This document shows, piece after piece, positions 8,374 through 16,602 of a DNA stretch of 64,000 nt; positions within the stretch are counted from its first letter, which is position 1; the number at the start of each line of letters is the position of its first letter. This stretch comes from Pseudoalteromonas sp049257235. GTDB lineage: Bacteria > Pseudomonadota > Gammaproteobacteria > Enterobacterales > Alteromonadaceae. Position numbers and translations under genes: made by a program. Below the pieces are notes generated by a model. The model saw only the letters and a list, made by a program, of their open reading frames with translations. It ran no database searches and was not told the origin of the DNA. The stretch spans positions 76,585 to 140,584 of the forward strand of contig NZ_JBMMUF010000010.1 in assembly GCF_049257235.1 (NCBI RefSeq). Direction: 5' to 3'.

Positions 8374-9031
8374 TTTTGTAGCCGCCCTACTTATGGGCCT
8401 CGCTGGCAGTGGCCATTGTGTTGCCATGTGTGGGGGCATCGCGGGCAGCTTTCAAATGGCAGCTAAAGGCTTGCCCGCTATAGGCAGTGCGATTGCTTAT
8501 AATCTTGGCAGGTTACTCAGTTACACGCTTGCTGGAGCCCTAGTCGGTGGTTTTAGCGCTATATTCGCTAAACAAAGTACGATTTTCAGCCAATTTCTAA
8601 GTATCTTAAGTGCCGTGTTTATGATGCTCGTGGGTATTTATGTAATGCGCTTATTCAATACCCTAGCTGTCGTTGAGAAATTCGGTAATTGGGCGATTTG
8701 GCGCCACCTCGTTAAGCTTAATAAACATTTGATGCCCGTCGACACATACCCTAAAGCGCTACTATACGGGGCATTATGGGGCTGGTTACCTTGTGGGTTG
8801 GTGTACAGCGCACTTACTTGGGCAATTTTTAGTCAAAGCACTGCCCATGGCGCCTTATTTATGGCATTATTTGCACTTGGCACCTTACCTGCTTTACTAG
8901 CACTAGGACTGGGTGTTCACGCCGTTAAGCGCGTTCTGAACACGCCTTGGGTAAGACTCGTGTTAGGCAATCTATTACTTTGGTATGGGTTGTATAGTTT
9001 GTTTGTTGCAAGTTTTGCACTTAACACGTAG
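8360..9031 (+). CDS. Sulfite exporter TauE/SafE-like membrane protein
   Basis: 223 residues, six or so hydrophobic helices. It opens with FVAALLMGLAGSGHCVAMCGGIAGSF, the signature of the UreH/DsbD-like transmembrane family (COG2836 type) that regularly follows ccoS. A second conserved segment is GALWGWLPCGLVYSALTWA, with a paired Cys-Pro motif. In cbb3 clusters these proteins are thought to take part in copper or redox supply to the oxidase. The start is the ATG after AAAAGAG, 14 bp inside ccoS; an upstream in-frame ATG (8327) is less likely because the signature begins at the N-terminus in the family. Confidence 0.88.
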   Translation: MNEINFVAALLMGLAGSGHCVAMCGGIAGSFQMAAKGLPAIGSAIAYNLGRLLSYTLAGALVGGFSAIFAKQSTIFSQFLSILSAVFMMLVGIYVMRLFNTLAVVEKFGNWAIWRHLVKLNKHLMPVDTYPKALLYGALWGWLPCGLVYSALTWAIFSQSTAHGALFMALFALGTLPALLALGLGVHAVKRVLNTPWVRLVLGNLLLWYGLYSLFVASFALNT

Positions 9032-9065
9032 ATTTTAGTTTCACTCTTGATCTCTGGAATGAAAA

Positions 9066-9821
9066 ATGGATGTAAAAACAAAACTTTCTGGCAAATTAGC
9101 CGGAAAATCAAATTGTACTATCAGCTGTAATAACTGCTCTATCTCACAGTTATGCTTGCCGTACAGTTTAAATGGTGAAGAGATGGAACGTCTTGATGAG
9201 ATCATTGAACGCAAGAAACCTTTGCACAAAGGCGATTACTTGTTTGAGTCTGGGAATAAACTCAAATCAATTTTTGCGGTGCGCAGCGGTTCGTTTAAAT
9301 CATTCACCTTATCAGAGCAAGGCGAAGAGCAGATCACTGGCTTTCATTTAGCTGGCGACTTAGTGGGTTTTGACGGTATTCAGAATTTTCAGCATCAAAG
9401 TTTCTCACAAGCGTTAGAAACCTCAATGGTGTGTGAAATCCCATTTGAAACCTTGGATGAACTAGCCGGAAAACTCCCTAAATTACGTCAACAAATCATG
9501 CGTTTGATGAGTAATGAGATCAACTACGATCAAGAAATGCTGCTGTTGCTGAATAAAAAAACCGCAGAGCAACGCCTAGCCTCTTTCCTGTTTTCGTTAT
9601 CTCGACGCTTTAGTGAGCGCGGTTTTTCTGCACGAGAGTTTCGATTGACCATGACTCGAGGTGAGATTGGTAACTATTTGGGTCTTACTGTTGAAACAAT
9701 CAGTCGTCTATTGAGTCGCTTTCAAAAAGCGGGCTTTATCAGCGTAGACGGTAAGTTCATCACCATCAATGACCGTGATGAGCTAGCTAAAGCGGCGGCA
9801 ATGTCTATTCCAAGCTCTTGA
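9066..9821 (+). CDS. fnr: FNR/EtrA oxygen-sensing transcriptional regulator
   Basis: CRP/FNR-family activator that senses oxygen with a [4Fe-4S] cluster. 251 residues against 250 in E. coli FNR. The four cluster cysteines are present: C21, C24, C30 (in ISCNNCSISQLC) and C123 (MVCEIPFE), offset by one from E. coli C20, C23, C29 and C122. The cyclic-nucleotide-binding fold is followed by a dimerisation helix and a helix-turn-helix GEIGNYLGLTVETISRLLSRF carrying the E-x-x-SR specificity motif for TTGAT half-sites. It lies 34 bp after the TauE-like gene, so read-through from the cco block is possible. uspE follows, as in E. coli and Shewanella. Confidence 0.96.
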   Translation: MDVKTKLSGKLAGKSNCTISCNNCSISQLCLPYSLNGEEMERLDEIIERKKPLHKGDYLFESGNKLKSIFAVRSGSFKSFTLSEQGEEQITGFHLAGDLVGFDGIQNFQHQSFSQALETSMVCEIPFETLDELAGKLPKLRQQIMRLMSNEINYDQEMLLLLNKKTAEQRLASFLFSLSRRFSERGFSAREFRLTMTRGEIGNYLGLTVETISRLLSRFQKAGFISVDGKFITINDRDELAKAAAMSIPSS

Positions 9822-9874
9822 TCTAAAACAAAACTTAACCGAATGCGCCTTTAAATACCAAAGATATAGGTTAC

Positions 9875-9886
9875 ACTCAAATGAGT
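9875..9886. promoter_or_regulatory. Small dyad upstream of uspE
   Basis: ACTCA-AA-TGAGT is a perfect 5-2-5 inverted repeat 40 bp before the uspE ATG, followed by a further TACTCATA copy at about 9892. It lies in the probable promoter and could be an operator. No factor is recognised. Confidence 0.25.
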
Positions 9887-9926
9887 AATCTATACTCATA
9901 TACTACAGGTATCACGGAGGCGCATC

Positions 9927-10850
9927 ATGGACAAAATAAAACGCATTCTCGCAGTCATCGACCCTACATCAGACGAGCAACAAAGTTTATCGCGAGCTGT
10001 TGAAATAGCTGATCGAACAGGTGCACAGATCACCGCGTTTATGTCGATTTACGATTTTTCCTACGAAATGACCACTATGCTCAGCGCAGACGAGCGTGAA
10101 GTCATGCGCAAAGCGGTCATTACAGATAAAGAGCAATGGTTGTCATCGCTGGCCTCTAAACATGAAGGCAATCAGTTCGACACCAAAGTTGTGTGGCATA
10201 ACCGTCCATTTGAGGCAATTATCCGTGAAGTGCTCAATGAAAACTACGATATTGTCATCAAAGGCACGCACCAGCACGACACCCTTAAATCAGTTATTTT
10301 TACCCCCACCGATTGGCACCTTATTCGCAAATGTCCAACGCCCGTTTTATTAGTTAAAGACCACAAATGGCAAGTTAACGGTGCCATTATCGCGGCAGTA
10401 AACGCATCCACAGACGATGATCAGCACCAAGCGCTCAGCGAGCGGATCATTAAAGACGCGCAATTTATTGCCAAAATGGCACAAGGCGATTTACACATCG
10501 TCAATGCCTACCCTGCAACGCCAGTCAACATTGCTATTGAGATACCTGAGTTTAATCCAACCCAGTACAATGAAACCGTAAAAAATCATCATGAAGAGTC
10601 CACACTCGCGTTAGGCAATAAATTTGATATTGCCCCAGATCATCAACATGTTGAGGAAGGCTTGCCCGAGGATGTGCTGCCACGCATTGCCAAAAAACTT
10701 GATAGCGAATTGGTAGTCATTGGTACAGTCGGGCGCACAGGCTTTAGCGCAGCGCTCATCGGCAACACTGCAGAGCACGTGATTGACAGGCTTGATTGTG
10801 ACGTACTCGCTTTAAAACCCGATGGTTATAAAAGCCCACTCGAAGGCTAA
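9927..10850 (+). CDS. uspE: Universal stress protein E
   Basis: Cytoplasmic stress-response protein. 307 residues with two tandem Usp domains: residues 4-145 (RILAVIDPTSDEQQSLSRAVEIA ... PTPVLLVK) and about 150-300 (ending DVLPRIAKKLDSELVVIGTVGRTGFSAALIGNTAEHVIDRLDCDVLALKP). The second carries the GTVGRTGxxxxxxGNTAE ATP-loop-like motif. The tandem layout and position after fnr identify UspE. A strong binding site (CACGGAGGCGCATC) precedes the ATG, and a terminator follows. Confidence 0.95.
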   Translation: MDKIKRILAVIDPTSDEQQSLSRAVEIADRTGAQITAFMSIYDFSYEMTTMLSADEREVMRKAVITDKEQWLSSLASKHEGNQFDTKVVWHNRPFEAIIREVLNENYDIVIKGTHQHDTLKSVIFTPTDWHLIRKCPTPVLLVKDHKWQVNGAIIAAVNASTDDDQHQALSERIIKDAQFIAKMAQGDLHIVNAYPATPVNIAIEIPEFNPTQYNETVKNHHEESTLALGNKFDIAPDHQHVEEGLPEDVLPRIAKKLDSELVVIGTVGRTGFSAALIGNTAEHVIDRLDCDVLALKPDGYKSPLEG

Positions 10851-10870
10851 TTCTCTTTAACCCATTACAT

Positions 10871-10893
10871 AAAGGCAGCCTCGCTGCCTTTTT
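10871..10893 (+). terminator. Terminator after uspE
   Basis: AAAGGCAGC-CTC-GCTGCCTTTTT: a 9-bp stem with a T-run, 20 bp after the uspE stop. Confidence 0.85.
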
Positions 10894-10960
10894 CTTGATG
10901 CTAGGCCCATGTAAGCCTATAATACGCGCCTTTGTTTTTAGCCATCATGAGGGTGCATAG

Positions 10961-11872
10961 GTGTCGCATTCAGTTCAAGCCAAAGCACAATATAACTTCA
11001 ACAAATTGCAGAAGCGTTTACGCCGCAATACTGGTCAAGCCATCGCCGACTTTAATATGATTGAAGAAGGTGATCGCATTATGGTGTGCCTCTCAGGTGG
11101 TAAAGACAGCTACACCCTGCTCGATATTTTGCAAAACCTACAGCGCTCTGCGCCAGTGAACTTTGAATTGTTTGCGGTTAACCTTGACCAAAAACAACCT
11201 GGATTCCCTGAGCACATTTTGCCTGAGTATTTAGATTCATTAGGGATTGAATACAAAATTGTAGAGGAAGATACCTACTCTATTGTTAAAGACAAAATCC
11301 CTGAAGGGAAAACAACCTGCTCTTTGTGTTCACGCCTGCGTCGCGGTATTTTATATCGCACTGCAAAAGAAATGGGTGCAACAAAAATTGCGCTGGGTCA
11401 TCACCGAGATGACATGATTGAAACCATGTTTTTAAACATGTTTCACGGTGGAAAGCTCAAAGGCATGCCTGCAAAATTAATGAGCGATGACGGTCAACAT
11501 ATGGTTATTCGTCCTTTGGCATACTGTAAAGAAGTCGATATTGCCGCCTATGCTGAGCAAAAAGAATTCCCAATCATCCCATGTAACTTATGTGGCTCTC
11601 AGGAGAATTTGCAGCGTCAGAACGTCAAAGCTATGTTGCAGCAATGGCACAAACAACATCCTGGTCGTATTGAGAGCATATTCACCGCGATGCAAAATGT
11701 GGTGCCATCACACTTAGCCGATACGCAATTGTTCAATTTTGCTGACCTCGAAACGGGCGATGTGATTGATGGTGGCGACATTGCCATGGATAAGCCCGAG
11801 TTCAATGACGCCCAGCAAAACGACACGCCAAGTGACAATGTAGTGAGTATTCAGCCAATAGAACTGAATTAA
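10961..11872 (+). CDS. ttcA: tRNA 2-thiocytidine(32) synthetase
   Basis: TtcA thiolates cytidine 32 of several tRNAs, using an iron-sulfur cluster. 303 residues. The PP-loop ATP-binding motif SGGKDS is at 45-50, and the two CxxC motifs typical of TtcA are at C120/C123 (TTCSLCSRLRRG) and C208/C211 (PCNLCGSQ). The start is a GTG (GTGTCGCATTCA); GAGGGTGCATAG lies just upstream and no ATG gives the conserved N-terminus. The C-terminus after about residue 265 is acidic and poorly conserved. Same neighbourhood (fnr, uspE, ttcA) as in enterics. Confidence 0.96.
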   Translation: MSHSVQAKAQYNFNKLQKRLRRNTGQAIADFNMIEEGDRIMVCLSGGKDSYTLLDILQNLQRSAPVNFELFAVNLDQKQPGFPEHILPEYLDSLGIEYKIVEEDTYSIVKDKIPEGKTTCSLCSRLRRGILYRTAKEMGATKIALGHHRDDMIETMFLNMFHGGKLKGMPAKLMSDDGQHMVIRPLAYCKEVDIAAYAEQKEFPIIPCNLCGSQENLQRQNVKAMLQQWHKQHPGRIESIFTAMQNVVPSHLADTQLFNFADLETGDVIDGGDIAMDKPEFNDAQQNDTPSDNVVSIQPIELN

Positions 11873-11886
11873 ACGAATAAGACATT

Positions 11887-11914
11887 AAAAAAGCCGCTCA
11901 CCAGCGGCTTTTTT
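11887..11914. terminator. Bidirectional terminator between ttcA and DUF2987 gene
   Basis: AAAAAAGCCGCT-CACC-AGCGGCTTTTTT: a symmetric stem with A- and T-runs on either side, lying between convergent genes. Confidence 0.9.
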
Positions 11915-11926
11915 ATCATTTGGCGC

Positions 11927-12571
11927 TTACTTAGCTATCCAAGGCGTGATACGTTGCAGTTTTGCACCCTCTACCAACACTTTCCTGGTGTCATCCTGCC
12001 AGCTCTCATCTGTTTTCACCTTGCAGCGCATTTGCGTGCACTGCCAATTAGAAGGTATATCCAAAGGCACAGCATCTTTGAAGTGCAATTGAATGCCTTG
12101 TTGTTCTGGCAACAAAAAAGACATCAGGGTACCAACAAAGAACCCAGATAAATCAACAAGCAATTCCTCAAACTCTTCATGTACTTGATACAGCTGCGCT
12201 GCAGTGATCCCTTGCTGCGGCATTTTTGCTTCGATTTGCATACTTAATTGACACCCACCAGCATCTTTTGGCGTTGCAACGACAACCGCCTTGTGCGTGT
12301 CTAGCTGCTTGTCATAAGGCAAAAATAGCTGTCCATGCTCGTTGTAAGTGAGTGGATAAGTCTGTTTTTCGGTCATGATTTTGCCTTCGCTCAGGGCACA
12401 TTCCTTGGCACCTTCAAAGGTCTTCAAATAGAAACCAACGCGCGCGTATTGGTACTCTCCCTCGCTCACCACTTCCATGCGGTCGTAGAATCCATCGTAA
12501 GACATAACAACTGGTTTAGCTACGGCGGTTAATGGTAGTGCCAGTAGCAAACCAATAAGTCCTTTATTCAT
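11927..12571 (-). CDS. Secreted DUF2987-type protein
   Basis: 214 residues with a clean signal peptide (MNKGLIGLLLALPLTAVAKP). The mature part (GFYDRMEVVSEGEYQYARVGFYL near its start) matches my memory of DUF2987, a gammaproteobacterial family of unknown function. It has two internal cysteine pairs (GAKECAL.. GGCQLS; WQCTQMRCKV). The start at 12571 overlaps the stop region of the upstream Bax-like gene by 8 bp. A frame extending to 12595 exists but would add an unlikely leader before the signal peptide. Function unknown; a periplasmic location is inferred. Confidence 0.8.
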   Translation of the reverse strand: MNKGLIGLLLALPLTAVAKPVVMSYDGFYDRMEVVSEGEYQYARVGFYLKTFEGAKECALSEGKIMTEKQTYPLTYNEHGQLFLPYDKQLDTHKAVVVATPKDAGGCQLSMQIEAKMPQQGITAAQLYQVHEEFEELLVDLSGFFVGTLMSFLLPEQQGIQLHFKDAVPLDIPSNWQCTQMRCKVKTDESWQDDTRKVLVEGAKLQRITPWIAK

Positions 12572-13379
12572 CAAAGTAAGCCTCATTGTGGTCAATCATC
12601 GCATGTAATTCTTCGATATATTCCTCACCACGCTCAGAGTACGACATAAGACCATAGGCAAGATCTTTTGCTGCCAAGGGTTTTTGTTGCTCTCTCAGTG
12701 ACGCACGAATATCACGAAGTTCACGATATGCATTATGGGTATTTATATTGTAAAAATACGCATCAACCGCTTCTTGAACCGATTGATACACTGCAACTTC
12801 ATGTTTAGCGCCATCGTTTCGGCGCTTAGGCACCATGCCACATCCTTCACTAAAGCACCATTGGCCGAAAAAGTTCAGACCGATTCGGGCAAAGCGCGAC
12901 GTGCCCCAAGCGGACTCATTTGCTGCTTGCATCATCACTAACTCTTTAGGAATGAGATCGACTCGGCGCAGTGCTTGAGCGACTGATAATGCGCTGACTT
13001 CTTCATCTTCCATACGATACAGCGAGAAAATTTCGGTAATATCTTCAAGCTGAGACTCGCTCAAAGCTTGTTCTTCATCAAGCATCATCGCGGCTATTTC
13101 TAATGTCGCTCGCTGCGCTTTAACACGCTTGTTAGCGCGCTCCACTGGCACTCTAATAAAATCGAAAAATGCTGATTTCTTCTGTTTCACATCCGCTATG
13201 TTAGCAAAATCAGGTAACGTCACATTGTGCAGAGGCTTTTCTACAACAATCGCTTTTTTCTTAATTTTAGGCACATCTTGTGTGCTCACCACCGGTTGCT
13301 TGTCACCCCAAATAAACGGGTAAACCAGTGCAGTTAACGATAAACAGATAAGTATAAGCAGCGTTAACTTCTTAATCAT
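12564..13379 (-). CDS. Bax-like glucosaminidase-domain protein
   Basis: 271 residues. One N-terminal hydrophobic segment (KLTLLILICLSLTALVYPFIW) acts as a membrane anchor or uncleaved signal. The C-terminal domain is of the Bax / mannosyl-glycoprotein endo-beta-N-acetylglucosaminidase type (GH73-like): LIPKELVMMQAANESAWGTSRFARIGLNFFGQWCF has the presumed catalytic Glu (E in ANESAWG), and Y-E/YxxNINTHNAYRELR follows. Such proteins cleave peptidoglycan. AGGAGAAGTT precedes the chosen ATG. It forms a two-gene operon with the DUF2987 gene, overlapping it by 8 bp. Confidence 0.88.
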   Translation of the reverse strand: MIKKLTLLILICLSLTALVYPFIWGDKQPVVSTQDVPKIKKKAIVVEKPLHNVTLPDFANIADVKQKKSAFFDFIRVPVERANKRVKAQRATLEIAAMMLDEEQALSESQLEDITEIFSLYRMEDEEVSALSVAQALRRVDLIPKELVMMQAANESAWGTSRFARIGLNFFGQWCFSEGCGMVPKRRNDGAKHEVAVYQSVQEAVDAYFYNINTHNAYRELRDIRASLREQQKPLAAKDLAYGLMSYSERGEEYIEELHAMIDHNEAYFDE

Positions 13380-13643
13380 AACTTCTCCTAAATACATCAA
13401 TTCGGTTCCATCAGCCGCGTATTATATCGCGATCAATATCAAATAATAAGCAGGTGCCTCTTATTTCGGTCCAGTTCACCTGTAACATCGACTGTAACGC
13501 GGCTTTGATAGCAAGAATCTGTAGCGTATTTCTACGTAGCACGGCGACTTCACGCTCACTTTAAAACAACCGCTATGTGGACAAGACAATGATTTATTTA
13601 TTGTTTACACTGATGAGTAGCACCCACAGATAACGAGCGATTT

Positions 13644-14936
13644 ATGTCTGATATTTGGCAACAACGACGCATTAGTGAAGATAAATATAGACCCAACGAC
13701 AATCGCTCAGCATGGCAAATTGATCGTTCTCGTATCATACATGCTGCGGCATTTAGACGTTTACAAGCGAAGACCCAAATTATGGGAATTGGTCTCAATG
13801 ACTTTCACCGCACTCGCCTCACCCATTCATTAGAAGTATCTCAAATAGGCAGCGGTTTATTGCGTCACCTCTCGCGCCAACACCCTGAAGTTAATTGTTT
13901 GCCAGATGACTCATTACTCGAGACATTGTGCTTAGCCCACGATATTGGTCATCCTCCTTTTGGACATGGTGGCGAAATTGCGCTCAATTATATGATGCGC
14001 GAACACGGTGGCTTTGAAGGAAATGCACAAACTTTACGAATTGTTGCCAAACTTGAGCCTTATACCGAGGGGTTCGGCATGAACCTCACTCGCCGTACCC
14101 TACTTGGCTTTATTAAGTATCCCGCATTGATTGATACCCTGTGGCTCGATAAACCCCAAATAATGAGTGAATCGCGCTACATCAAAGCCAATGATTGGCG
14201 TCCTGCAAAGGGCCTCTACAGCGATGATAGCGATCTTGTTGATTGGATATTTACACCATTAAGTGAGCATGACCGTACTGCATTTCAACGCTATAAGCGC
14301 TACGACGAATATCGCGCAAAGACCCAATTTAAATCTCTCGATGCGTCAATTATGGAGCTTGCCGATGACATTGCCTATGCTGTTCATGATCTTGAAGATG
14401 CCATTGCCACTGAGCAAATCACCATCCACGACTGGCAATCTCATGCCGAGCCTATGCTAAGTGAACTCGACTGTGATTGGCTGAAAAGTGCAAATATGGC
14501 CCAGCGCTTATTCTTTCAAAGTGAAGCTGAACGTAAAGACATCATAGGTGAGTTAGTAAATCTCTTTATAACGCAATCAACCCTCATACAAAGTGATGGT
14601 CAATTTGAGTGTGACATTTTGAAGTATGCGGTCGAACTCCCACCAGCCTACCAAGCGCTACTCGATTCTCTTAAACACTTTATCTATGCACGATTGATTC
14701 GCTCCCCACACATGCAACAGATCGAGTTTAACGGTCAAAAGTTGATTATTGAGCTATTCGAAGCATTTGCCAGCGATCCATTACGACTGCTACCAGAGAC
14801 CACCGCAGAAGCATATAAACAGGCACACAATAACGGCTTGAGTACCTATCGTGTCTTGTGTGATTACCTCAGTGGTATGACCGATGAATATGCATATAAA
14901 ACACATCAGCGCTTATTTAGCAGCAGTGCATATTAG
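13644..14936 (+). CDS. dGTPase-family HD-domain triphosphohydrolase
   Basis: 430 residues. HD-domain enzyme cleaving dGTP (or dNTPs) to the nucleoside and triphosphate. Metal ligands are visible as H61 (RTRLTHSLE), H99-D100 (LCLAHDIGHPPFGH) and a later Asp in ELADDIAYAVHDLEDA. The N-terminal AFRRLQAKTQIMGIGLNDFHRTRLTHS is the dGTPase signature. Length and the DIWQQRR N-terminus resemble the Vibrio/Shewanella group that includes enzymes shown to act as anti-phage dGTPases, rather than E. coli Dgt (505 residues). It stands alone between two divergent regions. Confidence 0.9.
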   Translation: MSDIWQQRRISEDKYRPNDNRSAWQIDRSRIIHAAAFRRLQAKTQIMGIGLNDFHRTRLTHSLEVSQIGSGLLRHLSRQHPEVNCLPDDSLLETLCLAHDIGHPPFGHGGEIALNYMMREHGGFEGNAQTLRIVAKLEPYTEGFGMNLTRRTLLGFIKYPALIDTLWLDKPQIMSESRYIKANDWRPAKGLYSDDSDLVDWIFTPLSEHDRTAFQRYKRYDEYRAKTQFKSLDASIMELADDIAYAVHDLEDAIATEQITIHDWQSHAEPMLSELDCDWLKSANMAQRLFFQSEAERKDIIGELVNLFITQSTLIQSDGQFECDILKYAVELPPAYQALLDSLKHFIYARLIRSPHMQQIEFNGQKLIIELFEAFASDPLRLLPETTAEAYKQAHNNGLSTYRVLCDYLSGMTDEYAYKTHQRLFSSSAY

Positions 14937-14986
14937 AGATTTTGGGATATAAAAAGAAGGTGCAAGGATAAGACATGGAAGGAAGT

Positions 14987-15012
14987 GCAGCTCACAACAG
15001 TGTGTGAGCTGC
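14987..15012. terminator. Hairpin between convergent genes
   Basis: GCAGCTCACA-ACAGTG-TGTGAGCTGC: a perfect 10-bp stem between the dGTPase gene and the convergent DUF3718 gene. There is no T-run, so efficiency as an intrinsic terminator is doubtful. Confidence 0.5.
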
Positions 15013-15022
15013 TGGTAATTAC

Positions 15023-15460
15023 TTATTTTGCAGTTTGGCCAAACTGTTCAACAAATTTTTCTACCGGCTGACCATTACAAGTAAGGCCGTTGATGCGCTT
15101 GCCTTTGAATTCCATAGTCGCAAGACCTTTCTCAGCCGCTTCAATGCATAGCTTAGTTGCGCTTTCATTGTTTTTTGCATAAAGATTCAAAGCTGGCGCT
15201 TTCTTTGCTGGAGCAACTACTTCTACTTTCTTTGCGATATCACGGATGTCCTGACCATTACAGTAAAGGCTCGACGCGATACGAGTGATACGAATACCGT
15301 GCTTAGCACCTTGCTCTTTTGCAGCAACTAGACCTTGGTTAGCAGCGACGGCACATAGTTGTGACTCAACTGTGTCGTTTTTAGCAAAGTATTGCGCAGT
15401 ACCTGCAACAGTAGATGATGCAAATACGCAAGATAGCAAAGTAAGTGTAAGTTTAGTCAT
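15023..15460 (-). CDS. Secreted protein with two DUF3718-like repeats
   Basis: 145 residues with a signal peptide (MTKLTLTLLSCVFASSTVAG). The mature protein is two related modules joined by a Lys/Pro/Ala linker (VVAPAKKAPA). Module 1 runs YFAKNDTVESQLCAVAANQG.. ASSLYCNGQDI. Module 2 runs LYAKNNESATKLCIEAAEKG.. INGLTCNGQPV. Each has an LC-x-x-AA motif and a CNG motif, suggesting one disulfide per module; this matches my memory of DUF3718. The start has GGAG nearby. Function unknown. Confidence 0.78.
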   Translation of the reverse strand: MTKLTLTLLSCVFASSTVAGTAQYFAKNDTVESQLCAVAANQGLVAAKEQGAKHGIRITRIASSLYCNGQDIRDIAKKVEVVAPAKKAPALNLYAKNNESATKLCIEAAEKGLATMEFKGKRINGLTCNGQPVEKFVEQFGQTAK

Positions 15461-15787
15461 AGTTGTGACTCCAAAGTTGAACGGATGCTTAAAATTTGAA
15501 CTGCATTCTATATGCGTTTTGGCCGGAGTCAATTAAATTTTTTATGCATTACAAAATAAATATTTGATTTAACAATTCAAAAAACAGCACATTCACAAAT
15601 TTACACTCGATTAATTTTTTTACCCAAATGTACACCATTTAACCAGTGATAGATGGCGCATCGTTTTTGCTCAACGATACACACGAGTGTCCAAGTTTAA
15701 ATGATACCCTCAGCGCTTTTACTTTAGCGCTGTGTTGATATACTTGCGCTTCTAACTTTGTGGTGACGAGAAGTCGGGACTTTAGTA
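15461..15787. other. Divergent promoter region between DUF3718 gene and xthA
   Basis: 327 bp, very AT-rich in the half near the DUF3718 gene. I see no gene, strong dyad or riboswitch in it. Confidence 0.5.
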
Positions 15788-16597
15788 ATGAAAATCATCT
15801 CTTTTAATATCAATGGCATTCGTGCCCGTTTGCATCAACTTCAGGCTCTTATCGATAAACATCAACCTGATGTCATCGGCCTTCAAGAAATTAAAGTCCA
15901 CGACGAAATGTTTCCTATTGCTGACGTAGAGGCGATGGGCTATCACGTCTACTTCCATGGCCAAAAAGCACATTATGGTGTCGCTATGCTCACCAAAAAA
16001 GCAGCCAAAAGCGTTAAGAAAGGTTTCAGCACAGACACGGACGAGCATCAAAAGCGCATGATTGCCGTTACTGTTGAAAACGACAACGGCGAAGATGTTA
16101 CTGTGCTAAATGGTTATTTCCCGCAAGGAGATAACATTAACCACGAAACCAAATTCCCTTATAAGCGTCAATTCTATGCTGATTTGATGACAGAGCTTAA
16201 CGCTCACTACGACGCCAACAGTAAACTTGTTGTTATGGGTGATATTAATATCTCTCCACTAGATGCAGATATCGGTATTGGCGAAGCGAATATGAAGCGC
16301 TGGCTTAAAACAGGTAAATGCTCGTTTCAGCCCGAAGAGCGTCAATGGTTAGCTACTTTGTTAGATTGGGGCTTCGTGGACACCTTCAGACAGGCTCACC
16401 CTGACACCGACGACCAGTATTCATGGTTTGATTATCGCTCAAAAGGCTTTGATGATAATCGTGGCCTGCGCATTGATGTTATTTTAGCGACAGACTCTTT
16501 GGCGCAAACACTCAGTGATAGCGGTATTGATTACGAACTCAGAGGCATAGACAAACCTTCTGATCATGCACCTGTATGGAGCGCGTTCGAAAGCTAA
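15788..16597 (+). CDS. xthA: Exodeoxyribonuclease III
   Basis: AP endonuclease and 3'-5' exonuclease of base-excision repair. 269 residues, near E. coli XthA (268). All motifs of the exonuclease-endonuclease-phosphatase fold are seen: ISFNINGIRAR (N7), GLQEIKVHDEMFP (metal-binding Glu), YFPQGDNINHETKFPYK, VMGDINISPLDADIG (D and N of the active site), YSWFDYRSKGFDDNRGLRIDVIL, and GIDKPSDHAPVW (catalytic Asp-His). First gene of a probable xthA-membrane protein-rlmA operon. Confidence 0.97.
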   Translation: MKIISFNINGIRARLHQLQALIDKHQPDVIGLQEIKVHDEMFPIADVEAMGYHVYFHGQKAHYGVAMLTKKAAKSVKKGFSTDTDEHQKRMIAVTVENDNGEDVTVLNGYFPQGDNINHETKFPYKRQFYADLMTELNAHYDANSKLVVMGDINISPLDADIGIGEANMKRWLKTGKCSFQPEERQWLATLLDWGFVDTFRQAHPDTDDQYSWFDYRSKGFDDNRGLRIDVILATDSLAQTLSDSGIDYELRGIDKPSDHAPVWSAFES

Positions 16598-16602
16598 CAG
16601 CC

